Translations under genes and position numbers: made by a program
Notes under the pieces: model-generated
The model's input: only the letters and a program-made list of their open reading frames with translations
Databases searched by the model: none
Told to the model about the DNA's origin: nothing
Shown: positions 12,061-23,720 of the stretch, in pieces
Layout of the letters: every line of letters begins with the position of its first letter
How positions within the stretch are numbered: the first letter of the stretch is position 1
From: Ancistrus triradiatus
Lineage: Eukaryota > Chordata > Actinopteri > Siluriformes > Loricariidae
Direction of reading: 5' to 3'
Assembly (NCBI GenBank): GCA_025084515.1
Contig: JAJAGP010000284.1
Location: forward strand, 450,967 to 514,966
Length of the DNA: 64,000 nucleotides

Positions 12061-12842
12061 CACTCACCCGTCACTTTATTAGGTACACCTCCTTGTTTCT
12101 CACACATTGTCCATTTTTATTAGTCCCACTTACCATATAGAAGCACTTTGTACTTTTACAATTACAGACTGTAGTCTATCTATTTCTCTACATACTTTTA
12201 GTTCCTTTTACTCTGTTCTCTAATGATCAGGACCCCCACAGGACCAGCACAGCTCAAGTACTATTTGGGTGGTGGATCATTCTCATCGCTGCAGTGATTC
12301 TGATGTGGTGGTGTGATTTTTGCTGGTACAATTGGATCCGACACAGCAGACACTTTGTTCTCTCACTATACACTGTATTATACACTTATATTACACTGTG
12401 TTATTGTGCCACCTTGTAGATGTTAAGTCAGAGACAGTAGCTCGTCTGTTGTTGCACAGTGTGTGTTAGTTATTCTCTAATCCTTCATCAGTGTTCACTG
12501 GATGCTGCCAATAGGATGCTAGTGGTTGGACAGTTTTGGTAGATGGACTGTTTTCAGTCTGGCAGTGACACTTAAGCAGCACTGCTGTGTCTGATCCACT
12601 CATACCAGTACGACACACTGCCAACTGCAGTGCTGAGCATGGCCCAAATATTACCTGGTCTGTGTTGGTCCTGATTACAAGAGAACAGAGTAAAGGGGAT
12701 TAACAAAGTATTTAGAGAAACAGATGGACTACATTCTGCAATTGTGCAACCACAAAGTGCATTTCTATGGTAAGTGTAACTGATAAAAACAACAGTGAGT
12801 GCAGAAACAAGGATGTGTACCTAATAAAGTGATGGGTGAGTG
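12061..12842. mobile_element. Long palindromic MITE with Tc1-type ends, copy 1 (intact)
   Basis: Starts CACTCACCCGTCACTTTATT and ends in the inverted form AATAAAGTGATGGGTGAGTG, flanked by TA on both sides (12059-12060, 12843-12844). Nearly the whole element is one imperfect palindrome: TAGAAGCACTTTGTA near 12138 mirrors TGCATTTCTATGG near 12758, and the GACACAGCAG block near 12340 mirrors CTGCTGTGTCTGATCC near 12583. No coding capacity. The ends match those of Tc1-like elements with CTCACC...CTTTATTAGGTACACC termini, such as 50407-51416, so it may have been mobilised by that type of enzyme (inference). Confidence 0.88.
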
Positions 12843-12844
12843 TA

Positions 12845-13547
12845 TATTCAGACTTTACTATGCAAACACTGATTTTATATTAGATGAAGTGACAAGAGTA
12901 TTATCTATTACTCTAAATAACATATTAATGTAGTAATCATTCTCTTGGTGTGTATTTTTTTGTTCTGTAAGTGTCTTCTGAGCCTGCATTTCATGTTCTT
13001 GTCATGATCATGTCCATGCATGTTAATCTTACAAAAATGCTATTTTTGGCTTTACGTATAGCATGACCTCAATGACTGAGATTTTTTTCATACTTTTATG
13101 TGCTCGAAACCATAGTTTGTGTAAACAAACTGTAGTATTATTTACAATAAAGAAAGCAGAAATCATTTGGCTGTTACTCTAGTAAGCTATATTGTAACTA
13201 CACTAACTATAGCAGTGAAGAATGTACTTGTGGTTGTGTAGCTGATGGAAATGCTAGAATCTTTTGGTCACCTGATGTACTGACACCATGCTGGTAAGAT
13301 TACTGCAAGCAATTGGGAGAAGCATGAAGCAGAAATTCATGTATCAGATATCTAGGCTAGAAATAATGTGTTCTTTGGTGACCTCCACGGCTGCATCACC
13401 AATAAAGAACATTTTACTGAGTGGAAACATAGGAAGATACAGCCGTTCATATTGTTGTTGCCACAAGGTTTGGGGTTCCCAGCCATATTTAAGCTTAATT
13501 GTGGCCATTTTGGTTGATCTAATCAGTTTGGCAAATTTGTACATCAG
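12845..13547. other. AT-rich intergenic sequence, nothing recognised
   Basis: No convincing reading frame, RNA gene or repeat end was found. The 13288-13572 frame runs into the neighbouring MITE and shows no domain. Confidence 0.5.
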
Positions 13548-14315
13548 GGGCCGTATTCATAAGGATTCTTAGTTCTAAGAGTAGCTTCTAGTGAAATATC
13601 TTAGAAATTGTGGGTGTTTCCCTTTCAAAGTTATGAGTAGGTCCTAGTAAAGATAAACTTTATTCATAAAGAATCTTGACCTATAAAAGAGCTCATAAGG
13701 TGAAAAACTGTTAGGAGTAGGGAGGAGGAATTTTAGTAGGCTGAGGAGAAAAATCTGTAAAGACGACAAGGGAGAAGAACGTTCTCCAAACGCTGAAGGG
13801 AATTAATCAAACACTACCGAATTAGATTGTGCAGGAATAATGTTTGTGGTGTAACAATGGTGTAATGCCCAAAATGAATGTTACATATGAACCAACCTTG
13901 CCAGTTAAATCCAATAGATTATGGAGGCTACAAAAATCACCAGCATGTTAAATACATGGTTAATAAAATCAAATAAACGTGCGCGATTAGTGTAAAATAC
14001 GCAGAAATAGCCTATGCCTGTCGTTTCAAAGGCCAGTACTAGGCTATACAGTATTTCCCGAATTAATTTGTGTGTGAAAGTGAGAGCAAGAATGAATGAG
14101 GGTGGTGACAACCAATCAGTGTCTTCAAAAGAATGTGTCCTTACCTAGCAACCGGTTCAACCCCACCTCCTCACTGAAATAAAAGTTTTTGCTTTCTCCT
14201 TGCTCAGAGTTGCTCTCAGATCGCTTCTGAATCACCCTTAAGCTAAAACTCAGAGTTTTTAAGCTAAGTTAGGAGCTTTCCAAGAGTATTCTTAGAATTT
14301 TTATGAATACGGCCC
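13548..14315. mobile_element. MITE with GGGCCGTATTCATAA terminal inverted repeats
   Basis: The left end GGGCCGTATTCATAAGGATT is mirrored by TTTTTATGAATACGGCCC at 14298-14315. Subterminal blocks also pair (CTTAGTTCTAAGAGTAG near 13567; AGCTTTCCAAGAGTATTCTTAG near 14272), and the interior carries a further pair around AGGAGTAGG and AACTCAGAG. About 768 bases, no coding capacity. No clear target duplication could be read (CAG before, AGA after), so the superfamily is left open. Confidence 0.8.
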
Positions 14316-15572
14316 AGATCCTGAAATGCGATTGGAGCAAATCTGACTGCTGTCATGTTGCTCTCATCCATCTAAAGAAGTTTAATTTTGTTAATGAAGA
14401 AGGTATTTCTAATAAGTAGGCCTTATAGCAGCACTAGTGCAGTCAATCACTCCGATTACATTTGGGTAAGATGACATCGACGCAAACTGCACGTTGATGT
14501 TGGTCTGTTCAGCACCGTTAGGGAAATCTGATATAGTGACTTTTCAATTGAATTATACCAGCCAGTATGTCAAAAAAGTCGTGGATCCCTGACACTTTTA
14601 GACAAGTTTCAAATTTCACTATCATTAAAAGGTTACATTTGACATTGTATCGTATCAGCTTAGCTCAATTCTGTGGGTGACAGTGCCTTATATGTTTCCC
14701 TAACCCACATAGTACAGAGAAACGTTGCCAAAGTAAAGTGGCAACTCTCTTTTTCACCAAGTAGTTTTAGCAGATAGATTAATTGGTTCTGGAATCTGGT
14801 TTACATGTATGTGCACTTTGTTCAAGTCTGTGCTCTAAATTTTTCAGCTATACCAAAGCGTCCTCAATAAAATAGTCCTGGCACTCTCCTTGGTTAGGTT
14901 GCCAGGACCATGAGGTTCTTCGCATTTGAAAACATTTGATTTTCAACCTAAAGTAGAGCAGCAAGTAGGGCAACAAAACAAGAACATGATTTTTGAGCCC
15001 TTCCAGCCCTGATGGCAGCCAACTTTGATAGTTTGTGCAAATACAGAATCACAAATTTCCTGGCAGCTAGGTTTAGAGCTGTCGCAGTTTAAACTGCACA
15101 AATTTCTTACCGCACAAAGTAAGTGGTATGTGAATAGCTGGAAAATTCTATTACATATAGCATTTTTCATTTTGAATGGAAAATTTAAAGTAAAACAAAG
15201 AATTGGCAATCACTCAGGAGCATAGAATAGAGAGGGTAATGGAAGTAGTAGATCTAATGTAATTTGAAATGCATCATGATTCCTGCTGGTCATCAATGTC
15301 ACCCTTAAATACTCATCTATGGTCAGACAACACCAGTGAACCTCTAAGACAGTAAAATGGTGGTCTCTGCCAAAGGTTAAAATAAACCAGCCTTATTTTG
15401 AAAACACCTGTGCTTATGTAACATTCAGTGTAAAGAGTCCATGATTCAGTGTCCCATGATTCAAAATGTATGTTTGAAACAACAGGTCAGCTGTTAAGTA
15501 CCAAATAACAGCATAACACAAGGATCTACACACCCATCGGAGAAGAAAGTCATACGAGATCTTAATGCATTG
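14316..15572. other. Unique-looking noncoding sequence
   Basis: No gene, RNA or bounded repeat seen. Frames on both strands near 14943-15225 overlap and look like chance. Confidence 0.5.
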
Positions 15573-15725
15573 GTTTCTATAAAAGGCTGAGTCTTTGAGG
15601 AGCAAATCTGACAAGAGGATCTCCAGTTTGTCAACAGGTGCGTGAGAAAATTATTGAAATGTTTAAAAACAATGTTTCTCAAATAAGATTGGAAGGGATT
15701 TGCATGTTTCATTCCTGCCTTTTTC
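15573..15725 (+). mobile_element. Tc1-like fragment (AAATCAAAAAAAGTTGGGA family), left arm
   Basis: Encodes on the plus strand the start of a Tc1-type helix-turn-helix region (GGATCTCCAGTTTGTCAAC, then GTGAGAAAATTATTGAAATG). The same segment appears inverted at about 16500-16650, so two pieces of one family face each other. Compare 23721-24757, a fuller member. Confidence 0.7.
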
Positions 15726-15740
15726 TGATTTGGCTTATTT

Positions 15741-15925
15741 TGCAGCGACTCGGTGGCGCGGTGAGGTAATGCCGTCACCTCACAACACGAAGGTCCTGGG
15801 TTTGATCCCATTTAGAGTGGCCTGGATGCTTTCTGTGTGGAGTTTGCGTGATCCCACCCCCCATGTCTGCGTGAGCTTACTCTGGGTACTCTGCTTTCCT
15901 CCCACAGTGCAGAGACATGCACTAT
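15741..15925 (+). mobile_element. SINE fragment (tRNA-like head, TCCCACAGT body)
   Basis: Contains GGTGGCGCGGTGAGG and GGTCCTGGGTTTGATCCC, spaced like RNA polymerase III A and B boxes, followed by the body words GTGTGGAGTTTGCGTG and TTTCCTCCCACAGTGCAGAG seen in a widespread teleost SINE. It sits between the two inverted Tc1 fragments. Confidence 0.75.
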
Positions 15926-16009
15926 ATATGTACACACACTCGACTTTAGTGTGTGTACATATATCTCTAGTCTCGATGTAAACTTGTGTATCTGTCGAGG
16001 GGATGGCTA

Positions 16010-16742
16010 TTGATGGCGTTAGCGATAAATCCAAACAGACAAACAAGCTTGTTTCGCATTGTTTTGAAAAATGCACGGATGTCCCTGGAAAAGTTGTCGT
16101 CTTGTGTATGTTGCTCTAAAAATCTCAAAGTACTTTTCTGCATAAATGCAGTGTCCATTTCTTCCAAAAAACAGTCAATACTGATTCATCTGACCACAAA
16201 ACACGTTTCCACTGTTTGATGTTCCCAGATGCCTCCAAGCCCAGATAAGTTGCTTTTGGACATGGTTCATTTAAGGCTTATTTTTTGTACAGTAACGTTT
16301 TAAGTGGCATTTGTTAATGTAACTCCATATTGTACAGTAGTGCTTGACAAAGGTTTCTAAAATAATCCCTTGCCCATGTGGTTCCATCAGCTATTGATGA
16401 ATGGCGGTTCTTGATGCAGTGCCTAAGGGATTGGCAGTCATGGATCTTCAGCTTAAGCTTGTGCCCTTGGCCTTTAAGCACTGATTTTACCCCAGATTCC
16501 TTTAATTGTACAGGGAAATTTGCAAATCTGTTCCAGTCCTCCTTTGAGGAACATTGTTTTTATGCATTTCAATCATTTTCTCACATTGTTGACAACCTGG
16601 AGATCCTCTGCCCATCTTTACTCGTCAAAGACTCAGCCTTTCATGGATACTTATTTTGTACCAAATCATGATTCCAGTAACTTTTTTAAATAATTTTTTT
16701 GGCGTTTTCCATACCGTCCCAACTTTTTTTGATTTGTGTTTG
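16010..16742 (-). pseudogene. Tc1-like transposase N-terminal half, right arm (inverted)
   Basis: Read on the minus strand from the right end (CCGTCCCAACTTTTTTTGAT at 16714-16733 is a terminal repeat), it gives the N-terminal DNA-binding region (block GATCTCCAGGTTGTCAACAA), an arginine-rich linker, then the TQWKRVLWSDES block with the first catalytic Asp near 16185. The remaining catalytic residues are absent because the fragment stops near 16010. Many stops and shifts. It is the partner of the left arm at 15573-15725. Confidence 0.72.
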
Positions 16743-16864
16743 TGTATGGAAATGAATTACCTACCTCTTCTTATTGATGGGTGACCTCTGCATGAGCAGG
16801 GCACCTGCTAATTAGTTCAAATTAGAAATGACCTTGCTTGTTTATTTATACACATGAAATGGAG

Positions 16865-16884
16865 TACACACACACACACACACA
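16865..16884. repeat. (CA)n microsatellite
   Basis: About ten CA units. Confidence 0.9.
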
Positions 16885-17126
16885 AAATAAGTGTACACAG
16901 GATTAGACTCTTTACCTATCATACACTAACAATGGGCCTGGGCATCAGTGATGTCAGAGACAACTTTGCAGGTAAGAAGACAGATTAGGCTAATTAAGGT
17001 GGAAACTAACATACAACAAGTCTTTAGTTGAGGAATGTAAAGAAAAGTGATAAAGGGAGCAACACTGTATTTAGATAAGGGAATGTTGATTTCCGTCCTC
17101 ATTAAGCCTTGGCAGCCAAGGTCAGT

Positions 17127-17164
17127 AGTGTGTGTGTGTGTGTGTGTGTGTGCGTTTGTGTGTG
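17127..17164. repeat. (GT)n microsatellite with interruptions
   Basis: About twelve GT units followed by GCGTTTGTGTGTG, an interrupted tail. Confidence 0.9.
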
Positions 17165-18092
17165 TATACAGGTAGCCTGCACAACAGCTGACAGCCAGAA
17201 AACATGAAGCCCTTATTACGTAAACTGCTCTAGCTTCTTGGCTGTCAAGTTTTCAGCGCATAGATGTTTCAGCTGCTTGGTAATGGAAAATAGTTTGGTT
17301 TGCAAATGTAAAGTAGCGCAGTAATTTGAATGAAACTTTAGCGAAGGCCATTTCTTTTAGCCCTCACTAAGCTTAAGTCGCTGAGACCGAATGTGTGGAA
17401 GTAGAGGCATAAATGTGGCAGTAACGAGAATAATTTCAGGTAGTAAAGGTATAAACTACCACATGTCTCGCTAACCAAGGCTTCAGTGTATAAATAATTT
17501 AGAAGTGCTACTCGGTTAAAGATGTTTGCTTTTGAAAATGGACTGAGATGATAAATAGAGCGATAAATAGGGACATAAAGCAGTGTGCTTAGGAAGGATT
17601 TTCTAGCTGACCTATTTTTCAAAGACAAGCTTGCAGTGAATTTTACTGCCAACACTAGGTTTGGTTTGTCTGTCAAGAAAATATACATTGGGACAGACTC
17701 GGATGCACATAGACCTTTGTAATATAGTAACATTTAGCAACTGTTGTTTTAGCAGTCTATCCCCTCTGTTTACATAAAAAAGGAAACGTAATTGTGAAAC
17801 TTTCATCCATTGGTTTGAATGGTGTATGCTGGTTAGTAATGTTGTTGCCAGGGTATTTGTATAATTTTGTATACAGTCAGTACCATGTGAAATAACACTA
17901 TATTGAGTGTAGTGTTAGTCCCCATTGAGGTCTAAAAGACAGCTGCTAGGCTTTAATAAGCCAGTAGCATTAGCATAGTTGTGTTATTTGATGCTGACAA
18001 GTAGTAGTAGTTCTAAAACTGGTTGGAAGCACAAAAAAAGTTTAGAATCTGTTGTTTTGGCAAAAGAAACATCAAAGGTCATACATTCCCCG

Positions 18093-18686
18093 TCCATTTT
18101 ATCAGTTCTACATACTATATTGAAGCACTTTGTAGTTTTACAATTACAGGCTGGATTCTGTCTGTTTCTCTACATACTTTACTCTGTTCACTAATGGTCA
18201 GGACCCTCAGAGACCACACAGATCAGGTACTATTTGGTTGGTGGATGATTGTCAGCACTGCACTAACAATAATGTGGTGGGGGTGTGTTGTGCTTGTAGA
18301 CTGGATCAGACACAGCAGTGCTGCTGGAGTTTTTAAACACTGTTCACTCACTGTGCACTTTATTAGACAGATCTACAATATTTGTCCACCCCTCTGTAGC
18401 TCATCTGTCGCATAGTTTCTCTTAGTCATACTTTAATCTTTCAGCAGTGCTCACATGATGTTGCCTTCAGGATGCTGGTGGCTGGATATATTTGGCAGGT
18501 GGATACTTTTTCAGTCCCGCAGTGAGACATAGCAGCACTGCTGTGTCTGATCCACTCATACCACCATAACACATCAGTGCTGAGAATCATCCATCACTCA
18601 AATAGTACCTAATAGAGCTGTGGTGGTCCTTTGGGGGTCCTGACCATTGGAGATGGAGATGTACCTAATAAAGTAGCCAGTGAGTG
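18093..18686. mobile_element. Long palindromic MITE, copy 2 (left end missing)
   Basis: Same family as 12061-12842: TGAAGCACTTTGTAGTTTTA, GGTCAGGACC, GGATCAGACACAGCAGTGC and its mirror CAGTGCTGAGAATCATCC are present, and the right end is ACCTAATAAAGTAGCCAGTG followed by TA. The outer 30 bases of the left terminal repeat are absent, so this copy is truncated and could no longer move. Confidence 0.85.
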
Positions 18687-21030
18687 TATATTACATTGTT
18701 ATTGTATATGTTTTAGAATATTTCACAGTGTTATGATTCTGAAATCAGAGTGTGAGGTGCATAACAAAGAAAATGTGGGCAAGGTTTTCTTTAACAAGCT
18801 CCAGAAATTAGGTCCCCTTCAATTACCAGTGTCTGTGAATTAATTTTCATTCCATTTTAAGTATGTGTTAGTCTGAAAAGATACGCAGTTACTCAGTTGT
18901 CGGTCAAAACATGAGCAGCAATAGGTATTTAATATTTCCCTTGGTGATCTGGAGTGAAAGAAAACAGAGCAGCATTCGCATGTTTCAGTCATTCACCCAG
19001 TCTCGCAACTGACCTCATTAAAAGCAAGATCAGTCATTTATTAGGATGTGCTGCTTCTTTTGTTTTAGAAAGTTCGTTTTATGCCTTTAGCAGCCAAGTG
19101 TTTTTTGGTGAAAGTGAGTGAACTAGGGTTGGGGCACCTGCAGCGATGAAAGACTTTCCTCCCTGTGATCAAACTGTTTTAGAGCTTCTGTATTGTAAAT
19201 AATAATTACTGCTCTTTCTGAAGGCGTGCTTTTCAATTTAATTAGTCCAGTGAAATTCAGAGAGGTGTGCTAACTCTCAGCACATCCCCAACATCTCTTT
19301 TGACGCTACTGGGACTCAGAAGTAATTTATGTGTGATTATTTGCTTGTGTAGGCAGTGTAAAATGAAGCAGTGAGTGCTGGTACAGCACCTTCCAGAGCT
19401 TAACCTAGGCTTAATTGCTTGACTACAAAAGAGTGCTCTTAAGCTGTTTTGTTTTGTGTTTTTTAAATCCTTGTGCATCATCCCTCTGTTAGCTAGACCA
19501 GACTTCATTTCTTCATAGATGGCTTTCCTCTTGTGTTTCATGCTGCTTTTTTCTATACTTTCGAGGCTGGGTCAGTAGGAAGCCCATTCTTAGGCGTTGA
19601 TTGCTGAAGCAGGCTCCACACCGGGCTAATTTCACCCATTTGTGCCGTAGCTTGATGGAACCAGCCTGCAGGAGACCTTGTTTTTCAGAATGTCATTCAA
19701 AGTCCGACAGCTAAATGTCACAGTCCCATTAAATGTTTTTTTTTAATTATCCAAACTCAGAATGCAATTATGCAGTCCTACAGAATAATATTCAAGGGTT
19801 AGCACATAAGTGATTTAGGTCATGCAGTTTCACCGGTGGAAGATTTTAAAAGCTTACAGATACAGTTGCTTAATTAAACCATACCTCAGCCTCTGTCCAT
19901 ATCTAGTGCTTTCTGGGCGATGCTGAAGGCGTCTCCCCATTCCCTGATCATTCTGCTAATGTAGTTCAGGGTGTTCTTCTGTCATGAACAGCATGCATAC
20001 TGTGGGCATTATGTTCTTTTGTTCTGGTACTGTGGGCAGAGACGGGACTGAAGGTCTGCTTAGTCCATTATAGCAGGAGTATCAGCCTCTATTTCTGCTT
20101 GGGTAATATTGGTCCTTTTGTGTGCCATAAACTGTAGTACAACTTTCTTTAACTTAGTGTTTTAACCTATTAAATATATTTATGTGTTAGATTGAATGCT
20201 GTGAATGACAAACGCTAAAACTGAATATGTGATGGTGTCAGGATTTCTATTTGCATTTGTATCCATGCATCCTCATGTGAAGGTCACTGCTGATCAGTTT
20301 GCTCCCATCTATATGCCCATCTACAGAACTCTCAAATGAAATTGAACAATAATTTAAAAGAATGGTCCAATGATCTTTCCATCCCTCTGGTACAGCTGTT
20401 GTAAAATCTATGCAAAGATGCTTTGAAGCTTACTCATGGTGGCCCAACACCTTGCTAACTTTGATGGTTTTCTCTTTAGTGTGTCCCTTACCAGTAGGTT
20501 ACATCAGTCAATTAGACATATAAGCTGTTGGAAATCTCTAGGAACGTAGCCTTGGCAGAATAAAAACTACTACAAACACGTCTTGCATATACGAAAGCCA
20601 TTTTTAATTCCTCATCTCTGAGTGCTGCTTCTGACAATGAGCCAGGTCATCACGTTTACTGTTGTAATGGTAAAACAAGCTGCATTCCCATAATCACAGC
20701 GTTCTTTACAAAGTAATTGGCTTGTATTCACTAAGAACTAACATTTTCCTCAGTCTCCCACATCTACTCCCACATAAATGCCTTTGCTCTCCATCGACTT
20801 ATGTTTCATTTATGCATTTGCCAAATGCTTTTACTCATAGCATCATACAGTTGTGCTGAGGAGCTATGTGTGTAAAACACTAAAATGAACTCTTTACAAC
20901 TGATTTCATACTGGAAGGTACACACCAGCCTTATCCTAAATCCCACCCCAGGAACATTGGGTGCAAGGCAGGAAATTCACCTTAGGGAGCGTGCCAGAAC
21001 AAATTCCTTCACACTCACCCACGTAGTCAT
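18687..21030. other. Unique noncoding sequence
   Basis: No repeat ends or coding frames recognised. The 19240-19700 part is a mix of AT- and GC-rich words of the kind often found in conserved noncoding sequence, for example around 19560-19680; this needs alignment and is not claimed. Confidence 0.45.
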
Positions 21031-21560
21031 TAAGGCTACGTTCACATAGCAGGTAAAAGTGGCCCAAATCCGATATTTTTTGCCATGAGACACGTTGAAT
21101 CTGACATTTTCAGTTGCAGGTTTTAAGTGGTGGGATAGCAAAGAAACAGGGATTGTAAATATTTGCGGTGATGTCTCTGTGCTAACAAAATTAGAAGGCC
21201 AATATCGCAACAGCTTTGTGTTTAAGGAAATTTATTAAAGAAATGCCTTTATGCAGCCACAGGAGGTTGTAGCTGCAGTGTCAAAGGAAAATAAAAAGCT
21301 TTAAAGCGAAGTTTAAAAAAACCAAGGACGCAAACCAAAGAAGTGGCCATGGCTGAATAATGTTCCCTTTTTTGCATGATCATTAAAGAAGTTCCTGTTA
21401 CTGTTGACTCCATTTTGATTGTTTACCCGAAGCATTGCTCTTGTGTTCAGACATGTCGTATATAGGGCACATTAAAAGGACAGTATGAAGAACCTAAAAA
21501 ACAGATGTATTGAGAAAATTGGATTTGGGCCACTTTACCTGCTGTGTGAATGCAGCCTTA
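21031..21560. mobile_element. MITE with about 43-bp inverted repeats (AAGGCTRCRTTCACA)
   Basis: The left arm TAAGGCTACGTTCACATAGC continues into AGGTAAAAGTGGCCCAAATC. Its inverted partner at 21518-21560 reads GATTTGGGCCACTTTACCTG, ending GCAGCCTTA. The inside is A-rich without a frame. Ends of this type (GGCTGCATTCACAC) are common among short fish DNA transposons; no unambiguous target duplication was found. Confidence 0.82.
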
Positions 21561-21589
21561 GAATAGTCCATTTAGTGGTAGGTGAGGGA

Positions 21590-21725
21590 AATCCATGTCA
21601 CCTGGACAAAATCCAACTGGACATTGGGTAAACATGCCAAATTACACATCCAGAGCCCAGGATCAAACTAGGAACTTGGAAGCTAGGTGGCATCAACACT
21701 ACCTGTTTAACACTTGTCAGTTCTC
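21590..21725 (-). mobile_element. SINE fragment, minus strand
   Basis: Words such as CCAGGATCAAACTAGGAACT and GCTAGGTGGCATCAACACTA are the reverse complement of a tRNA-type SINE head with a B box. It lies directly between two DNA elements. Confidence 0.5.
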
Positions 21726-21734
21726 TCCAGATTC

Positions 21735-22137
21735 ACTGATCAGCCATAACACTAAAACCACTGACCTTATAGTAATGAGGCTCTGACCCAACAAGGCATG
21801 AACTCCACAAATCCTCTGAAGGTACCCTGTGCTATATGGCACCCAGATGTTAGCAGCAGATCCTTAGGTCCTGTAGGTTGCAAAGTGGGGCCTCCACATG
21901 CCAGTTCAACACCTTAAACTCTATATCAGGTCCCTCAAACCATTCCTGAACAATTTATGCAGCATCCTGCTGAAAGAGACCATTGCCATTAGGGACTAGT
22001 GTTGTGATTTAGGGTTGCAACACTGTTTAGGCATGTGATATGTGCCAAAGTAACATCATGAATGGCATGACCGTTCACACTGTCAACGTTATTCGCTTCA
22101 CCTGTTAGGTATTTCAGTATTCTGGCTGATCGGTGTA
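21735..22137 (-). mobile_element. Internally deleted Tc1-like element (CTGATCAGCCATAACAC ends)
   Basis: The left end ACTGATCAGCCATAACACTA and right end TATTCTGGCTGATCGGTGTA form the terminal repeats. Inside, TGAACTCCACAAATCCTCTG, GTTAGCAGCAGATCCTT, CAAACCATTCCTGAACAATT and ATCCTGCTGAAAGAG are blocks from the C-terminal half of a fish Tc1-type transposase gene on the minus strand. Everything between the catalytic blocks and the N-terminus is missing, leaving about 0.4 kb. Confidence 0.78.
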
Positions 22138-23239
22138 TTATGTTAATGCTACTCTAATGTGAATGTGCTTAGTAGTTTTTCATCATTTTCTTGTGGTGTG
22201 AATAAAATAAGGCATCTATTCATGTTCTTCACCCCCAGGACCTTTAGTCACAAGTGCATGAGATCATGTGTTTACTTTAACAACTTTACTGCTCCTCCAC
22301 TCCTAGGGGACTTGAGGAAGTCAGAAAACATTTCCAGTTATACTGTAACAGACAAAAATGATGCTATATGTTAACACACTCTGCCCTCTAGGGATTACGA
22401 CAAGTCTCTCTGTGTTGCTGTTCAGGGTACATCCAAAGAGCAGTGCATGCTGTACCCATCATGTGGCTCACACGTGCTCTGAAATGGGAAGGGACAGCAA
22501 TGAAGAATAGCCTTTATCCATTAGAGCAATGTCTTTACAGTAATCAACTCCCGCGGCTACTGTGGGACCAAGGAAGGGCAGTCAACAAGCTATGTATGCC
22601 AACAGCAAAGTGAGATACTGATATTAATCTATTCTTTCTGCACTCTTTAGGTATGTGACATCTGTCTAATATTTTAGAAATAAACAAAAAAACGAATTAT
22701 GAAATTGACACTAAAGGAAATAAAAATCCACCAGTCGGACTTTTACTGTATGTATTGCCTGCAGACATATCAAAATAGTAAAATATTTTCAACTGTTATT
22801 TTCTTTCTTTTTTTTGGATATAAGGCTAATGACTTGATATGTTGTTTTTCTCTTTTTATTTGTCACTTTCTATTTGTATTGGAGTATTTGGTTGCACATT
22901 CATATCACTTATTCCACTTTTTAATCAGTTGGTTTTCTTTGCCTTTCTTAGCTATTATTATGTATACAACCAACTCCACGTTGAACTCTGAGCTTCTTCC
23001 TTTGTCGTCACTGTCTTAACTTTTCAGTTAAACTAAACTTAAGCTTCTTTTTAAAGCACTTTGTTGCGAGGCAGAAACAGAGAAAAGACATGTTCAGTCA
23101 TCGAGTGTAGCTTGAGCAGCAGCAAACTGACTCCAGCTCTGCAGCGTCCTCTGGGTGAACGAGAACTTCTCTCTGAGTTAATTCGTACTGACAGCCAGCC
23201 TTGTAGAGAAAGAGAGACTTTTTGAAGGAGGGTTATGAA
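22138..23239. other. Noncoding stretch before a candidate first exon
   Basis: Nothing recognised. 23060-23239 is GC-richer and could be 5' UTR or promoter if the next feature is real. Confidence 0.4.
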
Positions 23240-23401
23240 ATGGCCAAGAGAGCTCAACTATTTCAGTGCCTCAGAAATACACAAAGCATCCCAGGCTACG
23301 TGAGCAGGAAGAGTCCAACTAAGCATTGTAGTGAAATGTTTCGCTTCTGGCCTGAAAGCAAGACATGGCACAACAGAGGGCAACTGGAGAAGTTTAATAA
23401 G
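23240..23401 (+). CDS. Candidate initial coding exon (weak)
   Basis: ATG with A at -3 and G at +4 (GAAATGG) opens 54 codons, MAKRAQLFQCLRNTQSIPGY through GQLEKFNK, ending exactly at AATAAG followed by GTAAGA, a strong splice donor. The peptide is not recognised and no later exon was found in the window. Evidence is limited to start context plus donor; it may be a lineage-specific or untranslated first exon, or chance. Confidence 0.22.
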
Positions 23402-23718
23402 GTAAGAGTTTCTTTCTAGAAAGTCACTTTCATTCTAAACTGGAAGTTTTTTATCCATTTTTTTTGTTTCTGTTTGTAAGAGTGCTGACTGTGCACAAAG
23501 TAATCTCCGGTAAAATGCACTGGCATTGTGTGTTTGCATGTTAGCTACATTTTAGTAAGAAATAGAAATATGATGTACATACAGCTCTAGTGGCAGTTGT
23601 GTAAACCTGATGGCTCTTGACCCGTTACCATTTAAAAATATCAGACTTGTTCCTACATATGAACACCTCAGGAGATTATTAATTATTTACAAAACTAAGG
23701 ATCTTAACAAGACACCAA
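23402..23718. other. Noncoding gap before a Tc1-like element
   Basis: AT-rich; nothing recognised. It would be intron if the candidate exon to its left is real. Confidence 0.4.
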
Positions 23719-23720
23719 TA

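Larger units (their letters stand above)
16743..18092. other. Noncoding stretch with two microsatellites
   Basis: Apart from the CA and GT runs listed separately, nothing is recognised. A 131-codon minus-strand frame at 17338-17733 is long for AT-rich DNA, but it has no domain, no plausible start context and no partner exon signals, so I treat it as chance. Confidence 0.5.

Noticed and set aside
12061..12842. CRISPR-like or inverted regulatory array
   Set aside because: Repeats are a single palindrome with TA flanks and dispersed relatives, as in a MITE; there are no evenly spaced direct repeats anywhere in the window.
17338..17733. 131-codon open frame on the minus strand
   Set aside because: Longest frame outside transposons and the exon, but rich in Leu/Ser/Tyr as expected from AT-rich noncoding DNA, with no domain, no splice or start context and no homologue that I recognise.
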